IMG/VR virus record: IMGVR_UViG_3300028417_000013
Location: 1-36,307 of that record
Strand: one strand, 5' to 3'
From: a virus
DNA: 36,307 nt
The position numbers and the translations under genes are program-made. Positions 1 through 8,751 of this stretch are shown here, one piece after another; the first letter of the stretch is position 1; every line of letters begins with the position of its first letter. Under the pieces are notes generated by a model that was given only the letters and a program-made list of their open reading frames with translations, had not been told where the DNA came from and ran no database searches.

Positions 1-67
1 CGCGATGCCCTAAATCATCAGCAATTTTATTTTCTACTAATTTAAGTAAATCAATCTGCTTTGTCAT
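1..67 (-). CDS. Start of an unknown gene after the alternative fibre end (partial)
   Basis: An open frame starts with ATG at 67 and runs off the left edge. The visible 22 residues begin MTKQIDLLKLVENKIADD, and the start overlaps the end of the fibre frame by 17 nt, as is usual for coupled phage genes. It lies in the part of the contig (1-147) that seems to be a variant branch, so it probably belongs to a related phage or genome variant. The main path has a different gene after the fibre (35294-35572). Function is unknown and the fragment is too short for a family call. Confidence 0.35.
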   Translation of the reverse strand, partial: MTKQIDLLKLVENKIADDLGHR

Positions 68-1001
68 TGTGCTGAACCAGTTCAGCGAATCGTTCATCTT
101 CAGGTTTTTTGCGAGAAAGCGAAGCCATGCTAAGGGGGTAATCATAAAGCGCGCTAACCGATATCATTGAAGCATTAGCACTATCAGCGACAACGCCAGC
201 GGTTACATCGATATCGTGAGAGGCATCAGCTGCGTTGTTTGATAGAATTACTCCAGATTTATAACCATTTAGCAATGCCTGTAAAACACTATCAGCTGTT
301 GTTCCTTGCGCCGATGTTGCAAAATCTGCAATATCGCTTTCAACGATGTCGCCAAGACCATATTTTGTTTTCAATGTTGTAAGAGTACCAATACTTAAAC
401 GAGTAAGTGTCGCGGATGGAGTTTCATTTTTCCATAGAGCCGCAGCCTGATCGTAATACATGCTATCATCATCATTCAGGCCAGTGAATAATGTATCAAA
501 TCCCGCTAAAGATATACTTGAAGGATCAGAACCGTCAATACTACCAGTAGTGCCATTATATGTTAAAAATTGTCCGTCAGTTGGCGTAGAGATTATAGGA
601 TTTGTTACACTAGATGCTTCTAAATATTTCAATGAAAATGTTGATGAATCCCTTAATTGCTGAATTTGCAATACAACATTATTTAACGCTACCTCGATAG
701 CAGTCTCTTTTAATCTTGTGATATCTGAAAATTCTGTAGTTTGATCATAGTCAACTTCTCTGCGGATGATAATATCACCAACGGCAGTAAGGGGGGCAAC
801 AGCAAATGTCACAGTTCCACCAACAAAACTTGAATTTATTGCTTTTGTAATACCTGATGTAATCGGTGTTTCAACGTCATTCAAGACAGAAAATACTTTG
901 AAATCCCCCTCTTCGTAAACGAAAAAAGCAAAATTAAATATGGTTGTAACGCCATCAGCAGCGGCAACATTGAATCCGGGTGTGTCTGGAACGCCTGTCA
1001 T
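51..1001 (-). CDS. Tail fibre protein, T7 gp17-type N-terminus (alternative short 3' end)
   Basis: This 316-residue frame begins MTGVPDTPGFNV. Residues 1 to about 120 resemble the T7 tail-fibre N-terminal domain, which anchors the fibre to the tail: a hydrophobic beta-rich start, the RREVDYDQTTEF stretch, then a helix with QIQQLRD. The start has a good site, AAGGAG, just upstream. Residues 244-285 are encoded in the 126-bp repeat shared with the right end of the window. After Leu285 this copy has a short 31-residue end (YDYPLSMASL onward) unlike a normal fibre tip. The right-end copy instead continues for 195 residues in a pattern typical of fibre C-termini. The true fibre is probably the composite of 480 residues, with the end at 51-147 a variant. 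The N-terminal assignment is firm; the end is uncertain. Confidence 0.85.
   Translation of the reverse strand: MTGVPDTPGFNVAAADGVTTIFNFAFFVYEEGDFKVFSVLNDVETPITSGITKAINSSFVGGTVTFAVAPLTAVGDIIIRREVDYDQTTEFSDITRLKETAIEVALNNVVLQIQQLRDSSTFSLKYLEASSVTNPIISTPTDGQFLTYNGTTGSIDGSDPSSISLAGFDTLFTGLNDDDSMYYDQAAALWKNETPSATLTRLSIGTLTTLKTKYGLGDIVESDIADFATSAQGTTADSVLQALLNGYKSGVILSNNAADASHDIDVTAGVVADSANASMISVSALYDYPLSMASLSRKKPEDERFAELVQHNDKAD
148..273. repeat. 126-bp direct repeat, copy 1 (inside the fibre gene)
   Basis: Bases 148-273 are identical to 36182-36307. The match breaks at 147 (a) against 36181 (c), and the flanks toward lower coordinates are unrelated. The other side cannot be compared because the window ends. 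The repeat encodes about 42 fibre residues in the same frame in both places. Copy 1 does not start at base 1, so this is not a plain end-to-end overlap or a terminal redundancy. It is the pattern expected when a circular assembly path rejoins itself beyond a short side branch. Confidence 0.95.
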
Positions 1002-1042
1002 TTTAATTTCTCCTTAAATTATTTATAACATTAAAACTTATA

Positions 1043-4000
1043 TTAGTCACCTTCGGCAACACTATCAGGAAATCCGAACAACTTCATTGTACCTTGCTTT
1101 ATATCACCAAAGTCAATATCTTCCATGCCTTCCATGATCTGTTCAGCTTGCGGGGTCATTAGACCAAATATAGAACCTAAACCCATTGCTGTATCAGCAA
1201 GATATTCGGTAGCCAGCTCAAAATCACCTTCACCAGCATTTACTAATGCGCTATATCCATCACCTATTGTATCATATACATTCGGCGCCCATTTCAATAA
1301 GCCGCCGTTTGGCGTTGACTTCCCGCGCGCTTTGCGAATACCAAAGTTAAGCAGGTCAGAAAACAAAGGAATAGCATTCAAAGAGCCGAGAACTAATGTT
1401 ATAGCCTGATCCTCTTCATCAAATTCACCAAAGAGCAAGCCATTCGATAATGCACGATAAAATTGCGGTATCAACACATGATAAATTAAAAACCGTTTGC
1501 CAAACTCTTTCTTGCTGATCTCTTTTTTGAAAAAGAACTGTCTAAATGCGCGGATCTCACCCCTGAATTGGGCGAACGGTGCAGACTGAAACATCGATAA
1601 TGTGCGGCCAACTGCTTCATCCATTTGCATCAACGACATTTGATCGACGTCCTTTGATTGCTGTGTTTTCCGTGAAGAATCTTCAAATGCACTCACCGCC
1701 TTCGCATGGTAACTTTGCTTTGTAGCCTTGCCAGCACTCACGTCAGCATCAAATTTCTTGCTTGCTTGTTCTAAAGACAGGCCACCAGTAACCATTTGTT
1801 CGATCGCAGAGTGACGATACACAGGCCACCCGCCCAGATATATCGCACCACGATCACCAAGCTTGGTGAATATCAATGTGTAATCGATCAGGTTTTCTTT
1901 TTTGTCCTGAATCTTTTTCAGCGTCAGATTATCAAAGGTTTTCCCCATGCGCGCGATGTCAGCTTCTTCGGAATACCCTCGATCAAGAAGGAACTCTGTG
2001 CCGCCTAAAATCTTGACAGCTTCCGAAGCGTTGAAGGCGAAGTGACGTGTGCCGTCAACAAGCGCGGCCGCAGGAATAAATTCACCGTATGCAAAATATG
2101 AAGACATCTGCGTTAAACCTATTTTTGCTTTTCCACCTAAGACAGAGGTAGCAAAGTTACGGTTCATATAGTTGAATATACGTTCAATTTCGTTAGCTTC
2201 ACGCCCACCCTGTCCAGCAATTCGTTCAATAATTTTACTGACATTTTTTGCATAACTATCGCCGAATTTCTTATTGAGCTTGCGCCGCAAATTTGCATTT
2301 CCAAACACATCATTAAGCATCATTGTCTTTTCACGAAAGGCTATAAAATGCGCCATTTCAGCAGTATGAGAGGCAAATACCTGAATATCAGAACGTTTTG
2401 ATAATGCAGAGGTGGCCTTCGCATCACGAAGTTTAAGAGCAGAACCACCAGCAAGTGAGCGACGAAAATTAGTCTCTCGTCCAAACTGATCCGTTGCCCC
2501 TTCTTCAAGGTCAACATCACGCGAGATCGGAGAATAAAAATCAGTCTTCGGAAGGTTAATCCCAAATACGCGGGAGTACACTTCATTTATTTCTTCATAG
2601 AAACCCTCGTAGATTTCAAGCTGTTTTTCAGCAAAATGAATATCTTCCGGCGTTAAAATATCAAAAATTCCGCGAAGCATTTGATCCGTGTAGGCGTTGC
2701 CGTTTTCATGTTGGATCGTTTTTTCTCTAAGTTTTTCATTCTGATATTCCATCCACAACTTTCTTGCTTGCGCCCTAGAATATTCAATATGAATTTCATC
2801 ACCATTCATGTCTTTGAATACACCAATGTCAACAGGAACAGAGCTTTCATCGAGAACACGCATCACATCGCGGTTTTTTCCGCCAAACGCTTCTTTAGCA
2901 GCTCCGACCATGCGTTCATTCATAACTCGAACAATGCGTTTCTTATTAGAAATTTCCCCGCCGATCTCTAATTCATTAACAGTTTCAGCAGGTGCGATCC
3001 TATCAATATAATCGTTCCAGCTTTCAACAGCCCAAGCGACCTTTTCCCTTGCGGCCTTTCGAACACCGGCTCGGCGTTTTTGTGCCAACAGATTACCTTT
3101 AGGATCGATTTGTATATCAATGGCGGCTCTTATTTCTTTGGCTTCCTGGTGTCGGGAAGCCAATCTTTTTTCTGCTTCCTCAAGCCCGAACTTCTGGATG
3201 GCTTCAATACTATCAGCAACGCGCCCGATGAACTGTGCGCTAACTTCCTGCGGCGCTGCTTTCATTTGAAGGACTGCATTCGCCAAGGGGTCAGGAGCAT
3301 CAGCTTTCAGAAATGTTTCAAGCATTTCAGAGGCAGGAGAGAAACCCTTTTCTTCATCAACTTTTCCAGATTTATTATAAAGCTCTTGCAAGTATTCAAG
3401 GCGTTCTTGTGTGGCGGCGTCAAACTTCCCTACGCGCTTTCCAGCTTGTGGCTTACGTTGCAATTTCTTTTTAGATAGAAGTTTTTTGATGCGCGCCTTT
3501 TGCACTCTAATTACTTTGTCTGTTAAAATTCGCTCAATACGACGTTCAAAATCAGGCGCGGCCTTACGAAGCTTTGCAGCGCTATCTATATTCTTAATCG
3601 CTTTGATAAATTTGGCACGATCAGCACCTTCAGGAAGATTTGTTTCTATTATTTCTATTGCAGCTTCCTGCGCAGCTTTTACATCTTTCTTAGCTAGTCG
3701 CACACCTTCTTTAAATGTTTGCTTGAATGATTTTACTGCGCGCGCATTTTCCTGTATTTCTTGATTTGCAATATCGCGTTGTTCGTTAAAGTCAAGGATT
3801 GCATTCCGCTGTTCAAGTTCTGCAATATTTAATTCACTGACAACATCAGCACCCAATGACTCGGCTTCGAGGGCATCCAGCAAGCCTTGCACATCGCTTT
3901 CAGATACACCTTCGCCACCTTCATCACGTAGAAAACCAGCTTCAACAGCCAGTTCACGCGCTTCATCTAGGGATAGCTTTCCGTTTTTATTGGCCACACC

Positions 4001-5623
4001 CTTCAAATCAGGGGCTTCTTTGCGTGTGAAACGTTGCGCTTCGAAGGTGTCAACCTTCAAGCCGCCTTGTTCTTTCAGAAATTGCGACAACGATTTTGGC
4101 CGCTTTGGCACAGCTAGAAAATTTGTTCCCTCTTGCGCTTCGATCTGTTCTATTTTCTTATCTGCATTTGCATCCCGCATTTCAGTCAATGCTTCAAACG
4201 TAGCACGATCAAGCTTTGAAATATCGATAGGTTTTCCAGTTGCAAATTGCTCTAAGTATGACAAAGCTTTTTTAGTTGACGCGGCATCAGCCTCCCCCTT
4301 CATCCCAGACACTTCCGTTTCGATTTCCGTCGCAACAATTCCTTCTAATACAGGGGATTGTTCAAGCACTTTTTCAAGGAAATTCTTAGCGAGATCCGCT
4401 GTAACAGCTCCATCAGTTTGTTTTTCTACACGCTTGGATAATACACCCATACTTAAAGATGTAGTTCCGCCACCAAGAGATCCAAGGAACGCAGAATAAG
4501 CAGCTTCTTCTAGCGCGCCCCTGACATCAACCTCACGAATGCCTGATGTTTGTGTAATAATGCTTTCAGCCCCAGATTGGAGGAATTCTTGCATAGCCTC
4601 TTCACCCATGCGCAAAATATGCTTGCGAACACCAGTAGAATTTTCAGCTATTTTAAAAAAGTAATTAACTCCTATAAATTCAAGCGCACCCTCGACATTT
4701 CCAGCAAGCAGAGCCTTTGCTCTGGCCTTTTCAACGCCAATGCCTGCGTCTCTAGCTTCAAGATAAACAGATGAATTTTGCAATTCAGAGAACACAGCCA
4801 CAGAGGCTACAGGATTTTTTGTTACGACAGCCAGTCCGATCGACACGCCAATAGATGTTGTAACGCCACCAAAGTCATAAAGTATACGTTCAGCCAATAC
4901 ACTTTCTTCTTTGGTTGGTTTAGCAAAATGTTTTTCAATTATATTGTCAGCATTAATGCGGATCTTTCCGACTGATTCACGCAAAGTTTTTTCTTTTGCA
5001 CGGAATTCCTCGATCTTTTTCACATCACCTTTTCTAATAGCTTTTTTTACTTTTGCCAGGACAATGTCTTCGGGTTTACGCGTAAGGAAGGCGATAGGGT
5101 TCATTCTGTCATTAGTATCACGTAATAAGGCGCGCGCTTCTTCATCCGTTAACTTTTCACCAGATAAAACTTTACGACGTAGTGCCTCCAAATCCTCTTC
5201 AAGCCCCTGTTTAATGGCGTCAGCAATCTTTAAACGTGCGCCAGCTTCACCAGTAGCACCAAGACTAACAAACGTAGCCGCTGCACCCTTAAACGGCAAC
5301 GCAACCACATCAGCAGTTTTTTCAAATAATTTATTAAATCCAAAGAACTGTTCGACCTCGGATTCATTGTTATTCTGAATATGATCAGAAAATACAATTT
5401 CATTTTCTTGCATACCGACAGGAGCATCGATGACACGGTTTTCTTTTTCAAGATAATAGCTTTGTGTTTCCTGTGGCGTCTGAACGCTTTGCGCGCGTTG
5501 AAGATCAGCTTCACCGAACTGAACAGTTTCTCCAACCTTGACGTCCTCGAATGGCATTGCACGGTTCAAATCTTCTTGTGTGAAGTTCACTGTTTCGCCA
5601 AGTGGCGTTTCTTCTAAGCCCAT
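1043..5623 (-). CDS. Giant internal virion protein (T7 gp16 position)
   Basis: At 1526 residues this is the largest gene, and it sits where T7 gp16 lies, just before the fibre. By position it should be packed in the head and ejected to help span the envelope during DNA entry. The N-terminus carries two copies of a GETV-F-(Q/A)DL-RA motif, at residues about 9-22 and 31-44. Then come long charged helices, a Gly/Ala-rich hydrophobic stretch around residues 250-290, and a C-terminal helical part with a FFKKEISKKEFGKRF segment and hydrophobic patches. The last part resembles large polyvalent-protein-associated domains (weak). I see no clear lytic transglycosylase motif, unlike T7 gp16. The start overlaps the stop of the previous gene, suggesting coupled translation. 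Role by synteny is good; biochemical activity is unknown. Confidence 0.75.
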   Translation of the reverse strand: MGLEETPLGETVNFTQEDLNRAMPFEDVKVGETVQFGEADLQRAQSVQTPQETQSYYLEKENRVIDAPVGMQENEIVFSDHIQNNNESEVEQFFGFNKLFEKTADVVALPFKGAAATFVSLGATGEAGARLKIADAIKQGLEEDLEALRRKVLSGEKLTDEEARALLRDTNDRMNPIAFLTRKPEDIVLAKVKKAIRKGDVKKIEEFRAKEKTLRESVGKIRINADNIIEKHFAKPTKEESVLAERILYDFGGVTTSIGVSIGLAVVTKNPVASVAVFSELQNSSVYLEARDAGIGVEKARAKALLAGNVEGALEFIGVNYFFKIAENSTGVRKHILRMGEEAMQEFLQSGAESIITQTSGIREVDVRGALEEAAYSAFLGSLGGGTTSLSMGVLSKRVEKQTDGAVTADLAKNFLEKVLEQSPVLEGIVATEIETEVSGMKGEADAASTKKALSYLEQFATGKPIDISKLDRATFEALTEMRDANADKKIEQIEAQEGTNFLAVPKRPKSLSQFLKEQGGLKVDTFEAQRFTRKEAPDLKGVANKNGKLSLDEARELAVEAGFLRDEGGEGVSESDVQGLLDALEAESLGADVVSELNIAELEQRNAILDFNEQRDIANQEIQENARAVKSFKQTFKEGVRLAKKDVKAAQEAAIEIIETNLPEGADRAKFIKAIKNIDSAAKLRKAAPDFERRIERILTDKVIRVQKARIKKLLSKKKLQRKPQAGKRVGKFDAATQERLEYLQELYNKSGKVDEEKGFSPASEMLETFLKADAPDPLANAVLQMKAAPQEVSAQFIGRVADSIEAIQKFGLEEAEKRLASRHQEAKEIRAAIDIQIDPKGNLLAQKRRAGVRKAAREKVAWAVESWNDYIDRIAPAETVNELEIGGEISNKKRIVRVMNERMVGAAKEAFGGKNRDVMRVLDESSVPVDIGVFKDMNGDEIHIEYSRAQARKLWMEYQNEKLREKTIQHENGNAYTDQMLRGIFDILTPEDIHFAEKQLEIYEGFYEEINEVYSRVFGINLPKTDFYSPISRDVDLEEGATDQFGRETNFRRSLAGGSALKLRDAKATSALSKRSDIQVFASHTAEMAHFIAFREKTMMLNDVFGNANLRRKLNKKFGDSYAKNVSKIIERIAGQGGREANEIERIFNYMNRNFATSVLGGKAKIGLTQMSSYFAYGEFIPAAALVDGTRHFAFNASEAVKILGGTEFLLDRGYSEEADIARMGKTFDNLTLKKIQDKKENLIDYTLIFTKLGDRGAIYLGGWPVYRHSAIEQMVTGGLSLEQASKKFDADVSAGKATKQSYHAKAVSAFEDSSRKTQQSKDVDQMSLMQMDEAVGRTLSMFQSAPFAQFRGEIRAFRQFFFKKEISKKEFGKRFLIYHVLIPQFYRALSNGLLFGEFDEEDQAITLVLGSLNAIPLFSDLLNFGIRKARGKSTPNGGLLKWAPNVYDTIGDGYSALVNAGEGDFELATEYLADTAMGLGSIFGLMTPQAEQIMEGMEDIDFGDIKQGTMKLFGFPDSVAEGD

Positions 5624-7782
5624 TATTCAATCCTTACGCCTGATTTTCCATCCGGGTTCATGCGGAATTTAACGCCGTCAATTATTTTGATAACATTTTT
5701 GTTTGAAATAGATGCATCAGCCTTTGGGCGATTTGAGTGCGCACCTACAAAAATGCGATCACCGTCGATCGTAAATACCTGATTAGGTGGTTTATCCAAT
5801 GACGCCGCGCCCGGAACTTCTTCAAATAAATGTTCTAGCAAAACTTCATCAGCGATTTTCTGCATGGCCTTAGTTACTTCTTTGTCTGATAAGCCAGCAC
5901 TATCAATACCATCAAGACCAGTGGATTTCTCGCTGTAAGACATAAACATTCTGTTTCTAAAGGCTGGATTGTCTGTTACCCCACCAAAATATCGGAACGC
6001 CTTTTCATCATGCGTATATGATGCCGTATAAGACGGTTTTCCTATCCCTTCGCCGGCAGCCGTTAGATCTGACCCCAAAGACTTCATCATGGCTTTAGTT
6101 TCGCTAGGCGTGATTTCGCCGCTGCGTGATTTCTGCATGGTTTCCACCATCATATCCCCAATATCATCAAGCATTCCCTCTGATACTGTAACGCGCTTCT
6201 TACCGTCTTTATTACTTTTATTAAACATAAGCTCTTTCCTGACATACATATCAGCAATCGCATTAGGATCATATTCAGCTTTTTTCAAAGCCTTCACACC
6301 AGCAAGAAACTTTTCAGCTTCGGCCGCGTATTTATCACCGATTATATTTTTAAAATCAGCCTCACGAAGAGCTTGGATCTTTTTTTCGTGTGAAACATTC
6401 TCGTCATAAATTAACTTATTCAATTCATCTTCATTTGATTTAATAGTAAATACACTAATCGTATTTGCTATTTCAAGTTCCGCTTTTCGTGATTTTTCTT
6501 TATCTGCCAATGCTTGCGGAATCTTAGCGCGCGCGTTTGATAATATAGCCGAATCCACAAGTGAAGCATGTTTAAGAAAGTCTTCGCCACCACCATCAAG
6601 CGTTTGAACATAGTCAGTCAATTTATTCATGCGATTACCCCAACCCTCGGCATAACCAGCGTATTTATCAGGATTTGCAGCTACCAAACCAGCATATTTT
6701 TCTTGACGAAGAACGATCAATGAATATGGATTTCCGTTAGCTTCATCGATCATGCGCCACGTGTCTTTATCGTTACCATGATTTACAAGCGCATCATAAG
6801 CCACGGCCTGAAATTGTGAATCAAATTTATCAAGTCGTTTATCGTAATATTTTGTTTTCAGAATTTCGGCAGCACCTTCGGCCGTTAAATTGCGCACATC
6901 TACATTAGGATTTGCTATAGAATTTATACCATATTTTGCTATGCCACCGTCAGGTTCTTGCGCAATCTTTGCTCCACCTTCAATGTCCATCATAATAAAA
7001 TCTGTCAAAGCATCGCGTCCACCTTGTCCATATTCGATAACGCGCCGCGCAGCCGTTGGGTTATCTTGCATTTGACGGAAAAGAAAGTCCTGCGCAGCGT
7101 TATCAATGCCGAACTCTGTCAGCTTCAATGTGTCTTGTGGACTAAGAATTTCTTTGCCTACTTCCATGGCGTAGTCCCCGATCGCCTTTTGATGATCGAC
7201 AAAGCCTTTCCAATCTGGATTTGACAGCGCAAAGTTTGCATTCATATCATCAATCGCCTTTTCCGCGCCTGTGAATGTATTTTTAACGCGCTGTCCAGAT
7301 TCGAAGTTGAATGATTTTTCAAAGGTAGCAGTTCGATCACGATCGGCCAATTGACGGAAATGATCAAGATTAAAATCTTTTCCATCGCCTAACAGGTTTA
7401 CTTCCTCTTCAATTAAAGCAGATTGTTCGCGGTGGAATTGGTCAAAGCTGTCAGCAAAGCCGCCGGGATCGGCTTGTGCAGCATTTCTGCGCTCTTGATA
7501 TTCAGGAATAATTTCACGTTTAAACTGATTGTAACGCTCTTGTGCGCGCAATTTACCATCAGCTTTTTTCTGAATGGCTAGATTATTCTCTTCTGTTTTT
7601 CTTTCTCTAGTTAAACTTGTAGCTTCCGCACCTGCACGGCGAGCATTTTGTTCTGCTTGCTGTGCATTAAGACTATGTTGTCGCGCGGCGACACCGCCAC
7701 CGGCTGCGGAGGCCGCGCCGATGCTTTTTGCACCCGATCTATTAAGGAAAACTTTTTGTGTAAATTGTGGGATTCTTGCCAT
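5623..7782 (-). CDS. Internal virion protein (T7 gp15 position)
   Basis: A 719-residue, mostly helical, charged protein beginning MARIPQFTQKVFLNRSGA. It lies between the gp14-like and gp16-like genes, and its length is close to T7 gp15 (747 residues). It opens with a Gly/Ala-rich segment (AASAAGGG), followed by a long coiled-coil-like region rich in Gln, Ala and Arg. Such proteins form part of the ejected core stack that builds a channel through the periplasm. It starts 4 nt after the previous gene's stop and overlaps the start of the next, so the three internal proteins look translationally coupled. No enzymatic motif was seen. The assignment rests on order, size and composition. Confidence 0.72.
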   Translation of the reverse strand: MARIPQFTQKVFLNRSGAKSIGAASAAGGGVAARQHSLNAQQAEQNARRAGAEATSLTRERKTEENNLAIQKKADGKLRAQERYNQFKREIIPEYQERRNAAQADPGGFADSFDQFHREQSALIEEEVNLLGDGKDFNLDHFRQLADRDRTATFEKSFNFESGQRVKNTFTGAEKAIDDMNANFALSNPDWKGFVDHQKAIGDYAMEVGKEILSPQDTLKLTEFGIDNAAQDFLFRQMQDNPTAARRVIEYGQGGRDALTDFIMMDIEGGAKIAQEPDGGIAKYGINSIANPNVDVRNLTAEGAAEILKTKYYDKRLDKFDSQFQAVAYDALVNHGNDKDTWRMIDEANGNPYSLIVLRQEKYAGLVAANPDKYAGYAEGWGNRMNKLTDYVQTLDGGGEDFLKHASLVDSAILSNARAKIPQALADKEKSRKAELEIANTISVFTIKSNEDELNKLIYDENVSHEKKIQALREADFKNIIGDKYAAEAEKFLAGVKALKKAEYDPNAIADMYVRKELMFNKSNKDGKKRVTVSEGMLDDIGDMMVETMQKSRSGEITPSETKAMMKSLGSDLTAAGEGIGKPSYTASYTHDEKAFRYFGGVTDNPAFRNRMFMSYSEKSTGLDGIDSAGLSDKEVTKAMQKIADEVLLEHLFEEVPGAASLDKPPNQVFTIDGDRIFVGAHSNRPKADASISNKNVIKIIDGVKFRMNPDGKSGVRIE

Positions 7783-7785
7783 GAT

Positions 7786-8304
7786 CTACCTCTTTGGCTT
7801 ACTTGATGGTGTGGGTGTTCTACCAGTTTTAACTCTTCCAAAGTTTTCTTTACCAGAAAACGCACCGGCATCTGATGCGCCCTTAGCCGCACCGAGAACA
7901 GTCATAGCCGTTCCAAATATATCAGCTTTTTGAACTGGCTTTTGGCTTGCTTGACCTTCAAGGATGAAACCTTCAGCGCGAGCTTCTGCATTTTTAATTG
8001 CAGCTTGTGAGCTTTTTTCACCAAGATCAGTTGTTTCGTCTGTTACCAACAAAGGTGATCCATCTAGGGTTACGCCAGATTGAAGGAATGCGGCGATCTG
8101 TGATGATCTCACACGCTTTGCATCAAGTCGTGCTTGTCGCGCTGTCTCTGCACCCTCTTCACGAGATAAGCGAGCATTTTGTTCTGCCTGTGCCGTTGCG
8201 GCTGCATTTGATTTCTTTGTCTCCTTGGCAGCTTTACGCTGATCAACAAACCCTTTAACGGCCGCCATGGCTTGCATTGCAAACATTGCTACTTCTAAGC
8301 CCAT
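7786..8304 (-). CDS. Internal virion protein (T7 gp14 position)
   Basis: A 172-residue protein starting MGLEVAMFAMQAMAAVKGF. A short hydrophobic N-terminal helix is followed by a long Ala/Glu/Arg coiled coil with repeated QARLDAKRVR-type heptads. The middle SQIAAFLQSGVTLDGSPLLV resembles the 'ASGVxLxGSP' stretch common in podophage gp14-like proteins. In T7 gp14 forms the outer-membrane part of the ejected channel. The gene ends with TAG, while most genes here end with TAA. The next gene starts 4 nt later in the same frame, so readthrough would fuse the two proteins. Assignment is by motif and order. Confidence 0.75.
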   Translation of the reverse strand: MGLEVAMFAMQAMAAVKGFVDQRKAAKETKKSNAAATAQAEQNARLSREEGAETARQARLDAKRVRSSQIAAFLQSGVTLDGSPLLVTDETTDLGEKSSQAAIKNAEARAEGFILEGQASQKPVQKADIFGTAMTVLGAAKGASDAGAFSGKENFGRVKTGRTPTPSSKPKR

Positions 8305-8307
8305 TGA

Positions 8308-8751
8308 TTAATCCTCCAAATATTTCGCAAACCGAATATAGTCGCGTTTCTTATCATCATAATAGCGCAAAACACCCTCATTTTGAAACCCTAACAATCT
8401 ACACCATTTATGTTGCTGTGTGGCCTCTTTCAAATTCGCAGTTTCTACGCGGTGCAATCCCATATCTATCATCATATTTTCAAGTTGCGCTTTAACAACC
8501 CTTAAAACGGCAATGCTACTTCCTTGCGCATATTCTGAAACCATTGTCCAGCAATGCCCTGTATGATTTGTCGTCTGTAAAATACCGCCCACAACTAGGA
8601 TGCGCCCATCTAAAGCAGCAGTAAAGCAAACCCCATGTTCGGCCATAGGGTTCGCCATGTCACTTGAAATTTCACCGTATCTTTCGACATCGCCATCGGA
8701 TTGCTTAAATAAATCCATGTGAGCAGATTTATACGGTATCAAACTTATCAT
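8308..8751 (-). CDS. GNAT-like acetyltransferase (T7 gp13 position)
   Basis: A 147-residue protein with a GNAT-like layout: an N-terminal strand and helix, ILVVGGIL as central strand, a variable VLRVVKAQLENMM helix, then VETANLKEATQQHKWCRLLGFQNEG, which matches the end of the GNAT fold. Podophages often carry such a protein between the tail tubular and internal virion genes, where T7 has gp13. It may modify a virion or host protein, but the substrate is unknown. The acetyl-CoA loop (Q/RxxGxG/A) is not clear; EYAQGSSIAV is at the expected place, so binding may be weak or lost. Its ATG overlaps the stop of the upstream gene by 4 nt. Confidence 0.7.
   Translation of the reverse strand: MISLIPYKSAHMDLFKQSDGDVERYGEISSDMANPMAEHGVCFTAALDGRILVVGGILQTTNHTGHCWTMVSEYAQGSSIAVLRVVKAQLENMMIDMGLHRVETANLKEATQQHKWCRLLGFQNEGVLRYYDDKKRDYIRFAKYLED

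Noticed and set aside
148-273. Diversity-generating retroelement or invertible fibre switch
   Set aside because: There is no reverse transcriptase or invertase gene, the repeat copies are identical with no adenine-specific changes, and the orientation is direct.
3990-4499. 169-residue + strand frame inside the giant virion gene
   Set aside because: Antisense to a clear coding gene, Ser/Ala/Arg-rich shadow composition, no family pattern or ribosome site.
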